DNA of 64,000 nt, taken from the NCBI RefSeq assembly GCF_021190915.1, contig NZ_JAIOAP010000007.1, positions 62,001-126,000 on the forward strand. The letters are read 5' to 3'. This stretch comes from Cohnella silvisoli (GTDB taxonomy: Bacteria; Bacillota; Bacilli; Paenibacillales; Paenibacillaceae). This document shows, one piece after another, positions 35,426-44,751 of the stretch (positions are counted from its first letter, which is position 1; each line of letters starts with the position of its first letter). The position numbers and the translations under genes were made by a program. The notes beneath the pieces were generated by a model. The model did no database searches. It saw only the letters and a program-made list of their open reading frames with translations, and was not told the DNA's origin.

Positions 35426-35609
35426 AGCAACACCTCCTGGAAAATAACATTTTCAAACTGTTGCGTTCATTATTTCCCATTGATGGTCATTGCCATTCGA
35501 CAATTTTAGTTTTTAAAGATTTGGAACAGGCACGGATGGGCGACTATCCACATACAATGGTAATGCTTCTTTCCCGCAAGTCGAACTCACATACGGAGGT
35601 GGCCTTCCC

Positions 35610-36311
35610 GTGCCCGGTTTTATCACATCGATAGCCCTGTTCCTGAAACAATTATCTTTGCTGGTCTCTTACGTGAAAAACAACGCATTCCCGCAACCTT
35701 TAACCGATGATGAAGAAGCGTTGCATTTGCAGCGGCTGGCGGAGGGTAACCCCGTTTCCCGCAACCTGCTCATTGAGCATAACCTGCGTTTAGTGGCCCA
35801 TATCGTCAAGAAGTTCGATAATACCGGAGAGGACCTGGAGGATCTCATCTCCATTGGGACGATCGGGCTCATTAAAGCTATCGAAAGCTTTCAGCCGAAC
35901 AAGGGAACGAAGCTCGCCACTTTCGCCGCTCGTTGTATTGAGAATGAGATACTTATGCATTTGCGTTCCTTGAAAAAAACACGTAAGGACGTGTCACTTC
36001 ACGACCCCATCGGAACGGACAAAGAGGGGAACGAAATCACTTTGCAGGATATACTCGGCACGGAGCCCGACGAAGTCGTCGAACAAGTGCAGCTAAAAAT
36101 CGAGAAAAGCAAAATATACCGTAATCTTGATATTCTGGATGATCGTGAGCAAGAGGTTATTCGGGGGAGGTTCGGCCTTGATGGCGGCGGGGACGAGCGG
36201 ACGCAGCGCGAAATCGCGCGGGAACTGGGGATTTCCCGTTCTTACGTGTCTAGAATTGAGAAGCGGGCGTTGATGAAGCTTTACCATGAGTTTTACAAGG
36301 CGAAGCGTTGA
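35610..36311 (+). CDS. sigK: Sporulation sigma factor K precursor
   Basis: Sigma-K drives late mother-cell transcription after removal of an N-terminal pro-sequence by SpoIVFB. The 233-residue protein keeps the pro-sequence (about 1-20, hydrophobic) before [12 protein letters not shown], the mature start in Bacillus. Region 2 ([40 protein letters not shown]), region 3 and region 4 ([20 protein letters not shown]) are complete in one frame. The start is GTG at 35610, about 8 bases after GGAGGTGG. The gene is not split by a skin-type element. Confidence 0.96.
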   Translation: MPGFITSIALFLKQLSLLVSYVKNNAFPQPLTDDEEALHLQRLAEGNPVSRNLLIEHNLRLVAHIVKKFDNTGEDLEDLISIGTIGLIKAIESFQPNKGTKLATFAARCIENEILMHLRSLKKTRKDVSLHDPIGTDKEGNEITLQDILGTEPDEVVEQVQLKIEKSKIYRNLDILDDREQEVIRGRFGLDGGGDERTQREIARELGISRSYVSRIEKRALMKLYHEFYKAKR

Positions 36312-36320
36312 TTCGTAGTG

Positions 36321-36357
36321 AACAAGAAATCTTCATTCGATATGGGGATTTCTTGTT
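36321..36357 (+). terminator. Probable terminator of sigK
   Basis: AACAAGAAATC (36321-36331) pairs perfectly with GATTTCTTGTT (36347-36357); the following CCTATCC gives no T run, so efficiency is uncertain. Confidence 0.5.
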
Positions 36358-36359
36358 CC

Positions 36360-36388
36360 TATCCATCTATTATTTCTTTTGATATAAT
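36360..36388 (+). promoter_or_regulatory. Promoter with extended -10
   Basis: TATAAT (36383-36388) is preceded by TG at 36380-36381, an extended -10. The -35 box is weak (TATCCA, 17 bases upstream). It serves the small coiled-coil gene at 36430. Confidence 0.55.
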
Positions 36389-36429
36389 GGGAACATTATA
36401 TTCCTTCCTCGTAGAATGGTGGGTTTACA

Positions 36430-36654
36430 TTGGATAAATTGGACTTAATCCTTGAACAATTAAAAGAACTCAAATTAATAACTTCAGCAGTAATCAATCG
36501 TATCGATGAATCAGATGCTAAAATAGACGCTTTATCATTGGATCTTCACAATATAGTTGGGCGAGTTACAGTTATTCAAGAAAGTCAGGAAAGACATGAG
36601 CGATTGCTTGAAAAATTGGCTCTCCGATCCATTGAGCAAGAAACATTAGTATAG
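36430..36654 (+). CDS. Small coiled-coil protein, unknown function
   Basis: I do not recognise this 74-residue protein. It starts with TTG at 36430 after GGTGGG, reads (M)DKLDLILEQLKELKLITSA and continues with heptad-like spacing of Leu, Ile and Val (RIDESDAKIDALSLDLHNIV), so it is probably a dimeric or trimeric coiled coil. Promoter, start and a strong terminator at 36691 make a complete small transcription unit. Its base composition is richer in A and T than sigK upstream. Confidence 0.7.
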   Translation: MDKLDLILEQLKELKLITSAVINRIDESDAKIDALSLDLHNIVGRVTVIQESQERHERLLEKLALRSIEQETLV

Positions 36655-36690
36655 AAGTATAAAATCTTAATACCTTAAAAGCAAAAATGG

Positions 36691-36727
36691 AAAAAAGTCG
36701 ATCTCTACAGTGGAGAATCGACTTTTT
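36691..36727. terminator. Bidirectional terminator
   Basis: AGTCGATCTC (36696-36705) pairs with GAGAATCGACT (36713-36723), one bulge, with A5/T5 on both sides. Confidence 0.8.
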
Positions 36728-36789
36728 CGACATTATCAACATCTGCCATTTATGCATAACTAACAAAACATCATTATCTAAAATAACTG

Positions 36790-36816
36790 AAAAAAGCCTC
36801 GCAAATGAGGCTTTTT
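36790..36816. terminator. Bidirectional terminator
   Basis: AAAAAGCCTC (36791-36800) pairs perfectly with GAGGCTTTTT (36807-36816) around GCAAAT. On the minus strand it ends the gene whose stop is at 36826. Confidence 0.9.
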
Positions 36817-36825
36817 CAGACTGTT

Positions 36826-37581
36826 TCAAACCGTATTTACCAACAAGTCACCGCCGACCTTCGCGAAACTGATCGTAAATCTTCTTTCTTGAAAAGCCTG
36901 CACGATTTTATGGAGATGCCACCACCACTCTTCATCGACTCTGTTTTGATTTTGAAAATCATAAATCGATTTCATTTTGTCATAAAACTGTTGAGCGTTT
37001 GAAATGAGGATCAGGTCGTAGCGCGTGACTTCGTTCTTCTCATCATCCGATAACTCATGAAAATATTGATGAATTTTGCTTCTTATATGAAGCATTTCCA
37101 TCATCTCAAAGGCACTCGTATCGAGGTCCTTCACATCCATTCCGTAAATTAAAATATCGGATTGCTTAACCAAGGTACAGCACCTCCTTATTGTTCCGAG
37201 ATATTGGTATCCATTCATTGAATCCAGATATCCTCTATAAGAATTAGGGGGAAATACAGTCTCAATAATTCCATTCTCGCCAATAATGACAATCCAATAA
37301 ACGCCGTCGCCAAAAACGTAGTAATCCTGCTCGAAATCTTCCTTGAAATAAACATACGTCTCATTACTAGGTGAAGTACAAACTTCTAGAACCAGCATGT
37401 TCATATCTTCCAGGCTAAAATCAGATGGGAAATGTCCCCTAATCTTTCTTTTGTTTAGGTGGTATATATCGGAATCGGTTTTCCATACAGCCCTCTGCTC
37501 TTTCATTAGTGAAACCAATTCGGCTGCTTTACGCTTTTTTCGAAGCAAAATATCCAATCGAATCAACTCTTTACAGTTCAT
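36826..37581 (-). CDS. Hypothetical protein, 251 residues
   Basis: I do not recognise this protein. It is a soluble, charged, AT-rich-encoded protein beginning MNCKELIRLDILLRKKRKAA. A central part looks beta-rich (ETYVYFKEDFEQDYYVFGDG, VYWIVIIGENGIIETVFPP), and the C-terminal half is helical with DDEKNEVTRYDLILISNAQQ and WWWHLHKIVQAF. No signal peptide or membrane segment is evident. The binding site before the ATG at 37581 is weak (GATGGA). It stands alone between terminators, and composition differs from the flanking genes, suggesting acquisition. The 228 bases from 37582 to 37808 hold only a terminator. Confidence 0.6.
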   Translation of the reverse strand: MNCKELIRLDILLRKKRKAAELVSLMKEQRAVWKTDSDIYHLNKRKIRGHFPSDFSLEDMNMLVLEVCTSPSNETYVYFKEDFEQDYYVFGDGVYWIVIIGENGIIETVFPPNSYRGYLDSMNGYQYLGTIRRCCTLVKQSDILIYGMDVKDLDTSAFEMMEMLHIRSKIHQYFHELSDDEKNEVTRYDLILISNAQQFYDKMKSIYDFQNQNRVDEEWWWHLHKIVQAFQERRFTISFAKVGGDLLVNTV

Positions 37582-37767
37582 TTATAATAATTCCATCGTT
37601 AACGATAATCTTCTTAAATTATAACATAATTTTGCTTTTAACACGCGAAGAACGTCATCCATGTTCATTTATATGAAATAACGGGATATTCCCTATTTCA
37701 TTCCGCTAATGTCATTAGCCCCCCTCTTAAACCTATGCCTAATGGTTAGAAACGACAAAATAACACA

Positions 37768-37810
37768 AAGAACCCCCGATTGTTTCTGTTTCGAGGGTTC
37801 TTCTTTTTTT
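37768..37810 (+). terminator. Hairpin with T run
   Basis: AAGAACCC (37769-37776) pairs perfectly with GGGTTCTT (37795-37802), followed by T7 on the plus strand; the minus strand has a shorter T-rich tail and this hairpin probably also ends the rhamnosidase gene. Confidence 0.65.
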
Positions 37811-40595
37811 ATATTAACCGAAGCAAATTATGAATACTAAGCATCGCTTTCCCGGATAGACCGGCAGGCAGCGGCGCCTTAACCTGCTCTCTTTCCTTCT
37901 GGGTATGCAGCCGTCTGTCGCGAATTTGTTTGATTTTTTCCGTAAAATACGGCCACTGCTCCGTTAACGGCCCTTCCGGCTGCGGCTTCTGCAATTCCGG
38001 AGAGAGAAAATGATTGATCCACACGTTCACGACTTTAATGCTTAGCGCATTATCCCCTTCGTTCAGCCAATCGGTTAGATCCAGACGCCTCGGTGCTTTC
38101 CACAGCGCACCCGCGCTGCGGCCATTGACGAACACTTCCGCCACTTCATGGACGCCTTCGAGGTTCAGCCAAATTCGTTCCCCGGGCTGAAGCGCGGGAA
38201 TGTCTACGTTCTTCTCATAGTATGCGCTGCCGCAGTAATATTTCGTTTCCTCGAACTGTTCCCACGTCTGCAAGGACGTCAGGTGCTGCTCGAATTTCAC
38301 CTCAGGAATTCGCAGTTTCCAGCTTTCCGTAATATCGATATGTCGAGTAGCTTGCCCAAGGACCGGTAACGCGCCGGTATCCAGCACGCCTGCATCTTCT
38401 TCAAGCGCTTCGTCAAATACGACGATGACCGACTGATACGGCTCGAACGCCAGTTCCATGCTCGCACTGTCGTTCGCTAGCCGGATGCGGCGAATCGTCT
38501 CGCGTGTCATCGGATCCAGAACGGCCGCGGCCTTCGTTCCGTATTTGAACCGGATGCGTGCATTGTGCGCTTGGTTGCTTACGTTCGACAGGAAGTAGAT
38601 GTGTACGTCTTCCTGAATCCGATGCACATACCCGATCGACTGCGCGGCCGAATCTTCAGCTTTCGATTCGAGCGATTCGATCTGCACATCCGGCGCCTCT
38701 GCTTCCCGCAAACGAGTAACCAATTCGACCTCGTCCCCGACAGTGATCGTCTTCCCGTCGCCGACGTTTTTCCAACTGCCGGTTTCCCCCGCGAACAAGT
38801 CATCCATGATTAACCCCAGGCTTCGATTATTCGCCTCTCTCCCGAGATAACCCGGCACATGGCGAGGCCGATCCGTAACGGCAATGAGGATACCTCCGGC
38901 TTGCACATAGTCAAGCAGCTTTAACGCCGTTTCCAGCGGCAGGCGGTTGACATGCGGCAAAATCATCACCTTGTACCGGTTCGCGCCGATCTCCAATCCT
39001 TCCCCCGTCATGCGGGACAACGAAGTAATGGCTTCATCATTGAGGAAATCAAAACCGTAACCCGATTTATGCACGCGGTTCACCAAACTTTTGCCGATAT
39101 GCTCTTCCAGCTTCATCGCCATGTGCAGTTCTGCCATCGGCATAGACGACCAAACATCGGCCTGCGGCAAGTAAATCGCGACTTCCGAATAGCTATCGCC
39201 GACTTGCAGAAAAGCCGAAACGGTATGAATGTAGGAAGAGAGCAGCGCATAATATTCCCACCACGTATTGTTATGGGAGATAAACGAAGACGCATAGAAC
39301 GCCCATCCCGGCTTACCTGCCGATTCCGGCGAATACGAATAGCCATGGTTCACGATTTGGTTCATGCCGTCGAGAAATACGGCGTCGACCGCCGCTTTCA
39401 TCATCTCCAGCGTCTCGATAAACCGCGGCACGCGCAGCCAGGTGAACGTTTCGTTCGTAATAACGTTGCGTCCGTACACATGACCTGCGGATGAAGCTAA
39501 TCTACGATGGACGGTATTCACTTCATATTTGTCATTCGGGCCGAACGTTTCCCCTTCCGGGAAGTCCGCGGCCGCATAAGCCTGCAAAATATCGCCCCAA
39601 GTACCATGCGCCTGGATTCTGGACTTCGCCCCTCTTGAGTGGCACCAATCGGTAAAGTTGCGGAAGAAGTTTTCCACCGTTAATTCCGAGAACGTTTTGT
39701 AATAGTCATAGCGAATATCCGCCGTCAGCTCGCCGATATCCCCCCACAAAGCCGGCATATACGGCGTTAAATCATAACCTCTGCGCAGCAGGAATTGTTC
39801 CGGCAAAATCGAAGTCCAGTTGTTGCCGCCAAGCTCGATCGAATCGCAGAAAAACGAACGAATGCGCCCTTCGCCAATCCGCTCGACTAAGGGATCGCCA
39901 AAATTGGCGAAATAAAAGTCGGAAACGTCCTTCCGGCAATGGTCGATGGCGTACCCTTCCATGCCTGGCGCCGGGATCCCGACCTGCTGCTTATATAGAT
40001 TCGTAATAAACACATATATTTTCCAGTGGCCTTCCGGGATACTTACCCGATTAAGTCCATGGCCCCATGGCCAGCCATGCAGCGATGTTTCTTCCAGCAG
40101 ATGCGTAATATCCTTGAGCGTATCTGCAAGCAGAACGCCATTCTCGAATTGACCCATCACGATTTTGCACGGCGTCCCCGGCAGTATCGTCGTAAAATCT
40201 TGACTATATTCACTAGGTCCCATGACATCGATTTGATACGGAATGAGAATCTCGGGTGCCATATCGTACGGAACGAACGGTCCCCCGAAAGGCCAGCCAG
40301 AGCAGAGCGTCAAGTCGACGAAAAGTCCCATTTCCTCTGCCGTAAGCAGCGTGTAATCCAGCATCTCAAAAAATTCAGGCGAATAATAGAAACGATTACG
40401 GATGCCTTGCTCCTCCGAATCCGCTTGCAACGGATACGTAATTTGCAGCTCAACGCCGCCTAAACCCGCTTCTTTCATATAGGCCAACTCGCGGCGAACT
40501 TCCTCTTTCGTAACCGCCGCGCCGTACCACCACCAACGCGTGAAACCTTTCGCTTCGTTCGGAGGGTTGTGCATTCTTTCGATATATGGCGACAT
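37809..40595 (-). CDS. Glycoside hydrolase, GH106 alpha-L-rhamnosidase type
   Basis: The 928-residue protein shows the GH106 pattern: HNPPNEAKGFTRWWWYGAAV, REELAYMKEAGLGGVELQ-like segment (about 35-55), LFVDLTLCSGWPFGGPF and, in the barrel, FCDSIELGGNNWTSILPEQF. A C-terminal beta-sandwich (about 780-900; WLNLEGVHEVAEVFVNGRSA) is typical of the family. It would remove rhamnose from plant or microbial polysaccharides. There is no signal peptide, so it acts on imported oligomers. The start at 40595 has GGGAG at 8 bases; the frame is open to 40649, where no binding site is seen. It follows the PLP enzyme gene by 43 bases. Confidence 0.85.
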   Translation of the reverse strand: MSPYIERMHNPPNEAKGFTRWWWYGAAVTKEEVRRELAYMKEAGLGGVELQITYPLQADSEEQGIRNRFYYSPEFFEMLDYTLLTAEEMGLFVDLTLCSGWPFGGPFVPYDMAPEILIPYQIDVMGPSEYSQDFTTILPGTPCKIVMGQFENGVLLADTLKDITHLLEETSLHGWPWGHGLNRVSIPEGHWKIYVFITNLYKQQVGIPAPGMEGYAIDHCRKDVSDFYFANFGDPLVERIGEGRIRSFFCDSIELGGNNWTSILPEQFLLRRGYDLTPYMPALWGDIGELTADIRYDYYKTFSELTVENFFRNFTDWCHSRGAKSRIQAHGTWGDILQAYAAADFPEGETFGPNDKYEVNTVHRRLASSAGHVYGRNVITNETFTWLRVPRFIETLEMMKAAVDAVFLDGMNQIVNHGYSYSPESAGKPGWAFYASSFISHNNTWWEYYALLSSYIHTVSAFLQVGDSYSEVAIYLPQADVWSSMPMAELHMAMKLEEHIGKSLVNRVHKSGYGFDFLNDEAITSLSRMTGEGLEIGANRYKVMILPHVNRLPLETALKLLDYVQAGGILIAVTDRPRHVPGYLGREANNRSLGLIMDDLFAGETGSWKNVGDGKTITVGDEVELVTRLREAEAPDVQIESLESKAEDSAAQSIGYVHRIQEDVHIYFLSNVSNQAHNARIRFKYGTKAAAVLDPMTRETIRRIRLANDSASMELAFEPYQSVIVVFDEALEEDAGVLDTGALPVLGQATRHIDITESWKLRIPEVKFEQHLTSLQTWEQFEETKYYCGSAYYEKNVDIPALQPGERIWLNLEGVHEVAEVFVNGRSAGALWKAPRRLDLTDWLNEGDNALSIKVVNVWINHFLSPELQKPQPEGPLTEQWPYFTEKIKQIRDRRLHTQKEREQVKAPLPAGLSGKAMLSIHNLLRLI

Positions 40596-40638
40596 ATGAT
40601 TTGCTCCCATTTCCCGCACGCATCCTTCATTCGGAATT

Positions 40639-41823
40639 TTATGCTTCATTCAACGCATGCTCCAAGTCCTCGAGCAAATCCTCCGTATCCTCCAACCCGA
40701 CGGACAGCCTGACTAGTCCCTCGACTCTGGCCTCGTATTCCGTCCCGCGAACTTGTTCGTGCTGCCACCCGATCGCCGTCGCGTAAACCAAGCTTTCGAA
40801 GCCGCCCCAACTGACGCCGATTTTGAAAATACGCAACGCATCGACAAACCGCTGAACCGACAGCTCTCCTCCATGCAATTCGAAGCTGAGCAATCCGGTC
40901 GGTGCGGACATTTGTGAGACGGCAAGGGCATGCTGTTCATGATCCGGCAGAAAAGGGAAATTGACTCTCGTTACTTTGGGATGATTGGCCAATAGCTGCG
41001 CAACCTGCAATGCCGATTGCCCATGCTGCTTCATGCGTATGCCGAACGTTCGGAGCCCCCGGTTCACGAGCCAAGATTCGAAAGGAGCAAGCGATGCGCC
41101 GATTAACGACACCTCGATTTCGGTCAGCTTACAGATCGTCTCGCTGTCCGAAATGATCGCTCCTCCGATCACGTCGCTATGACCTGATAAATACTTGGAT
41201 AACGAATGCATGACCGTATCGAATCCCCAATCGAGCGGCTTCAACGTTGACGGCGTCGCGCAGGTGTTATCGATGATCGATTTCAGCCCAAACTCCCTGG
41301 CTACGGCAATAACAGCTCGTATATCGAATACGTCCATGAACATCGTGGAATAACCTTCCGTGAGCAGCAGCTTAGTGTTTGGCTTGACCGCCTTGCGAAT
41401 GTTATCCGGATTTCGGAAGTCGACGAAATCGCAAGAGATCCCATATCGATCCATCCATTGCGACAAAATCGCGTACGTGCCGCCATAGATTGGATAACTA
41501 CATACGACATGGTCTCCCTGCCTTAAATAATGAAACAACGCGGTTGAAATCGCGGCCATGCCGGATGCGAACACTTTGGCCGCTTCCCCGTTATCGAGCG
41601 CAGCCAGCTTCTTCTCCAACGCGTCCGTCGTCGGATTGCTGATCCTGGAATACCTGAACGGGTTCCCCGGTCCTTTCATTTCATCGTAAGATCGGGCGGT
41701 GAACAGTGAATTCATAAAAACAGGGGGCACTACCGCGCCATGGAATGTTTCTTCGCCGTAATGCGCAAGCATCGTCTGCATGCGCATACCCTGTGTCGGT
41801 TTTCCATTCATTTCGCCATTCAT
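40639..41823 (-). CDS. Cystathionine gamma-synthase/lyase-type PLP enzyme
   Basis: The 394-residue protein belongs to the Cys/Met metabolism PLP family. It has YGEETFHGAVVPPVFMNSLF, FRYSRISNPTTDALEKKLAA, the cofactor lysine in HSLSKYLSGHSDVIGG and the C-terminal RLSVGLEDTEDLLEDLEHAL. The ATG at 41823 has AGGAGAG. Synthase, beta-lyase and gamma-lyase cannot be told apart from sequence alone. It is encoded next to a rhamnosidase rather than with methionine genes and a MetY-type enzyme is encoded elsewhere (10104-11396), so its role may be a carbon-sulfur lyase. Confidence 0.8.
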   Translation of the reverse strand: MNGEMNGKPTQGMRMQTMLAHYGEETFHGAVVPPVFMNSLFTARSYDEMKGPGNPFRYSRISNPTTDALEKKLAALDNGEAAKVFASGMAAISTALFHYLRQGDHVVCSYPIYGGTYAILSQWMDRYGISCDFVDFRNPDNIRKAVKPNTKLLLTEGYSTMFMDVFDIRAVIAVAREFGLKSIIDNTCATPSTLKPLDWGFDTVMHSLSKYLSGHSDVIGGAIISDSETICKLTEIEVSLIGASLAPFESWLVNRGLRTFGIRMKQHGQSALQVAQLLANHPKVTRVNFPFLPDHEQHALAVSQMSAPTGLLSFELHGGELSVQRFVDALRIFKIGVSWGGFESLVYATAIGWQHEQVRGTEYEARVEGLVRLSVGLEDTEDLLEDLEHALNEA

Positions 41824-41921
41824 TCAATTCTCTCCTATCGTCTTAAGGGATTCCCTTCGGTCCCTGCGCTAAAATTCGTCCGATAGCATGCAGTTTGTTG
41901 TATGTTGTCTGACCAATTATC

Positions 41922-41979
41922 ATCCGTTATGGACTTAAATCAATCGCCAAACATTTCGTCAACCCGCGTATCCCGAATT
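41922..41979 (-). pseudogene. Relic of a short-chain dehydrogenase gene
   Basis: Minus-strand codons read IRGLTKCLAIDLSP followed by a stop, closely matching IRGLTKCWAIDLSPYRIR in the SDR encoded at 44752-45516. Nucleotide alignment over 58 bases (against about 44980-45040) is gap-free with roughly 75-80% identity, and fades on both sides. It lies in the 226-base gap between the cyclase and PLP genes, which is otherwise featureless. Confidence 0.65.
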
Positions 41980-42049
41980 GAACCTCCTACGCCATGGCAT
42001 CGCCGCCCTTCCTAAATTCTATCATGTAAACGTTCTCAATAACCGTCTT

Positions 42050-42694
42050 TTAGATGCCTACCATGGCAAAGGCTCTAATCGGAGCCCCATCCCTGCCTAT
42101 TATTTTCAACGGGGCTGCGGCAAAGTAAAAATCATCGGATGCGATATCGCCTAGATTTGCCAATCCTTCAACGATAACGATCTCGGCTCCTAACAAGATT
42201 TTATGGACGGGATCATAATCCGTTGGGTTCGGGGTGGGTACATCCATTCCGATTAAACCCACTTTGCGATCCGCCAACCATTCCGCCAATTCAATCGTCA
42301 TGTATGGAAAGTCGGTAAAGTAATGTCTTGCAGGAAGTTGTTTGAACCAGTCCGTGCGGTAAATCACCTTCGAGCCTTCCGTAATCTTGTCTTCATAGGG
42401 CGCAAAGTCTTCTACTTCGATCGCTTCCTTTGGTTTTTTGTAAGTTAAATCCACGAGAATAGCTTTACCCACGCATTTATGCAAATCCAGTTGATCTACG
42501 GTTTTGCCATCGTCCAAGAAATGAAAAGGCGCGTCCAAATGCGTTCCTTGATGCGTGCTCATGGAAATCTGCGTCATATTGTAGCCAATGGTATCCGTCG
42601 TATTGTGGACAATGACGGCGCATTTCGGGTCCCATGCAAAATTTGGCGCTCCGTGATAAATATCAACGGACAGATCGACGATTCTTACGGTCAT
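42050..42694 (-). CDS. Cyclase family protein (kynurenine formamidase-like)
   Basis: The 214-residue metal-dependent hydrolase has the family signature STHQGTHLDAPFHFLDDGKT, DLSVDIYHGAPNF at the start and IEGLANLGDI-like segment (VEGLANLGDIASDDFYFAAA) near the end. Members open amide or lactone bonds. The ATG at 42694 is 8 bases after AAAGGG. It is the last gene of a four-gene operon; with two dehydrogenases upstream it may hydrolyse a lactone formed by them, which is inference. Confidence 0.82.
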   Translation of the reverse strand: MTVRIVDLSVDIYHGAPNFAWDPKCAVIVHNTTDTIGYNMTQISMSTHQGTHLDAPFHFLDDGKTVDQLDLHKCVGKAILVDLTYKKPKEAIEVEDFAPYEDKITEGSKVIYRTDWFKQLPARHYFTDFPYMTIELAEWLADRKVGLIGMDVPTPNPTDYDPVHKILLGAEIVIVEGLANLGDIASDDFYFAAAPLKIIGRDGAPIRAFAMVGI

Positions 42695-42711
42695 CCGTTT
42701 CACCCTTTCAT

Positions 42712-43713
42712 CTAAGGTTTCAAGAAGATTTTACTGAAGCTGCTCTTACCCTGGGCCAACTCTTGAAATGCAGCCGGCCCCTCCGTCAAATCGCGAATTT
42801 CCGTCCAACCTTGGACGTCTATTTTCCCTTGCTCCAATAGTGCAATCGCTTGCTGGATGTCTTCATGGGAATACGTATAAGAACCGATAAGCGAAATCTC
42901 TTGTCGTACTAAATGATTCACCGGAAGAGCGGACCTGTCATGGCCCAATCCCACCATAACGATCGTTCCGTCCGGATTGATTAGCGTCATCGCTTGCTCT
43001 CTCGTTGCCTGTACTCCCACGCAATCGATAATCGTAGGAATACCTTGCGGAAAACCTTCATTCCGCCGTTCTTCGAGTTGGTCCGGAGTCATGACTATGG
43101 CGCCTAGCCTTTGGGCGTGCTCTAGTCTTGCAGGTTGAAGATCGACGACTGTTATGTTTCCAGCCCCCATGTGCCGAGCGGCCATCAAACTTAGCAGCCC
43201 AATCGGACCCGCTCCGAAAATCAGCAGATCATCGAGAGGCCGAAGACCTCGTTTTACCCCATGTATAGACACGGCTAAAGGTTCGGCAAGCGAAGCTAAC
43301 GAAGCATCCATTTCCTCTGGGATGCGGTATACGTTGCTGGCAGGTACGGCAACGAATTGCGCAAACGCGCCCGGGCGATGAATTCCGACAATGTTGCGGT
43401 TGCGGCAAACATTGATTTTTCCAGCTAGACAGCTCGCGCAAGCACGGCAAGAAATCAAAGGGTTAACAACGACTTTATCTTCGGTTGAAAGTCCCCGCAC
43501 AAGCTCCCCTGTCGCCGCGACCCGCCCGCAAAATTCATGCCCCATAACCAAAGGCGGTTTGCGAATGCTGCTATGACCTAGATAACCTTCCAACTCGCTG
43601 CCGCAGATCCCAACGCTTTCAACTTCAATCAGCACTTCATTGTGTCCGCAGGCCGGAACATCCATCTCTTCGATCGTTAACTTCTCCGGTCCGTAATAGA
43701 TCAACGCTTGCAT
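42712..43713 (-). CDS. Zinc-dependent medium-chain dehydrogenase
   Basis: The 333-residue protein belongs to the sorbitol/threonine dehydrogenase type. It has VGICGSELEGYLG with the catalytic zinc cysteine, GHEFCGRVAATGE, the structural-zinc loop CRACASCLAGKINVCRN and the NAD loop GAGPIGLLSLMAARHMG. It would oxidise a polyol or sugar derivative. The start is set at ATG 43713; a GTG at 43719 has better spacing from AGGAG and remains possible. It lies 31 bases after the hydroxyacid dehydrogenase gene. Confidence 0.85.
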   Translation of the reverse strand: MQALIYYGPEKLTIEEMDVPACGHNEVLIEVESVGICGSELEGYLGHSSIRKPPLVMGHEFCGRVAATGELVRGLSTEDKVVVNPLISCRACASCLAGKINVCRNRNIVGIHRPGAFAQFVAVPASNVYRIPEEMDASLASLAEPLAVSIHGVKRGLRPLDDLLIFGAGPIGLLSLMAARHMGAGNITVVDLQPARLEHAQRLGAIVMTPDQLEERRNEGFPQGIPTIIDCVGVQATREQAMTLINPDGTIVMVGLGHDRSALPVNHLVRQEISLIGSYTYSHEDIQQAIALLEQGKIDVQGWTEIRDLTEGPAAFQELAQGKSSFSKIFLKP

Positions 43714-43744
43714 ACACACTCACAACTCCTAACGATGACCGGCG

Positions 43745-44716
43745 TCATCCTGCTATAACTTTGTTGACGATGTGCAAGGGCTTTTCGCCGCTAAACAATC
43801 GCCTGATTTCCAGTGCCGCATATCTCTGAAGTAACAGGAGAGAATCCTCGGAGTACCAAGCGCAATGACTAGTTATCAGGCATTGTTCCATCCGGAGCAA
43901 AGGACTGTCCTTGGCGATGGGTTCTGTTTCCAATACATCGAGAGCTGCTCCCGCGATTACTCCGTTATGCAGCGCGTCAATTAGGGCATCCGTCTGGATG
44001 ATTCCTCCACGAGACGTATTAACGATATAAGCGGTTGGTTTCATTTTCTTCAAACTATCTTGATTGATAATATGTCTTGTACCTTCCGTTAGCGGAAGAT
44101 GCAAGGATAAAATATCGGACATGCCAAGCAATGAATCCCAATCTACCTTCTCCACGCCGAGCTCTTCGAACAGTTCGTCCGGGACGTATGGATCGTATGC
44201 AATCGCCCTCAAACCAAAAGCTTTAGCCCTATGGATGACCGCTCGGGCAATGTTTCCGAAACCCGCCGTCCCGATTACCCGGTCTCTTAGTCCAATGATC
44301 GGTCGACACGGAGCAATTTGCCATTGTCCATCTCGAACCTGATTGACCACCTGCGGAATTTTGCGAACAATGCTTAACATCAACGATAAGGTATGGTCCG
44401 ACACCTCTTGTATGGCGTAATCCGGGACATTGACCACGGGGATATTGCACGCCCGTGCGGCTTCCAAATCGACATTATCCACGCCGATACCGTAACGCAC
44501 AATAATTTTGCAGCGGGTTAATCGATGAATGACATCTGACGTAATGGGCGCCCACTGCGTTAAAATCGCATCCGCATCTTTGCACAACACGGCCACTTCT
44601 TCGGCAGATTTGCATTGCCCCGTAACGAACTCAAAACCTATCGGTCGCAATACTCCTTCTTCCGGATCAAGATTCGGAAACCCATAATCGGTAACGGCTA
44701 CCGTTAATTGCCCCAT
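43745..44716 (-). CDS. D-isomer 2-hydroxyacid dehydrogenase, CtBP type
   Basis: The 323-residue NAD-dependent dehydrogenase has IVRYGIGVDNVDLEAARACN, the Rossmann loop GTAGFGNIARAVIHRAKAFG, the catalytic arginine in IVNTSRGGIIQTDAL, ALDVLETEP and the histidine in ITSHCAWYSEDSLLLLQRYA. The loop reads GTAGFG rather than the common GxGxxG with a G at first position conserved. It would reduce or oxidise a 2-keto/2-hydroxy acid. It follows the SDR gene by 35 bases in the same operon. Confidence 0.87.
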   Translation of the reverse strand: MGQLTVAVTDYGFPNLDPEEGVLRPIGFEFVTGQCKSAEEVAVLCKDADAILTQWAPITSDVIHRLTRCKIIVRYGIGVDNVDLEAARACNIPVVNVPDYAIQEVSDHTLSLMLSIVRKIPQVVNQVRDGQWQIAPCRPIIGLRDRVIGTAGFGNIARAVIHRAKAFGLRAIAYDPYVPDELFEELGVEKVDWDSLLGMSDILSLHLPLTEGTRHIINQDSLKKMKPTAYIVNTSRGGIIQTDALIDALHNGVIAGAALDVLETEPIAKDSPLLRMEQCLITSHCAWYSEDSLLLLQRYAALEIRRLFSGEKPLHIVNKVIAG

Positions 44717-44751
44717 CCGCTCTCCCTGCCTTCTTCGAAATCGGGTTATCC

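Noticed and set aside
35426-35609. Sigma-G promoter for spoVA
   Set aside because: GAATG is followed by AATAATG at about 19 bases, but the -10 does not fit the sigma-G consensus well enough.
35620-36311. Skin-type element splitting sigK
   Set aside because: The reading frame is continuous from pro-sequence to region 4.
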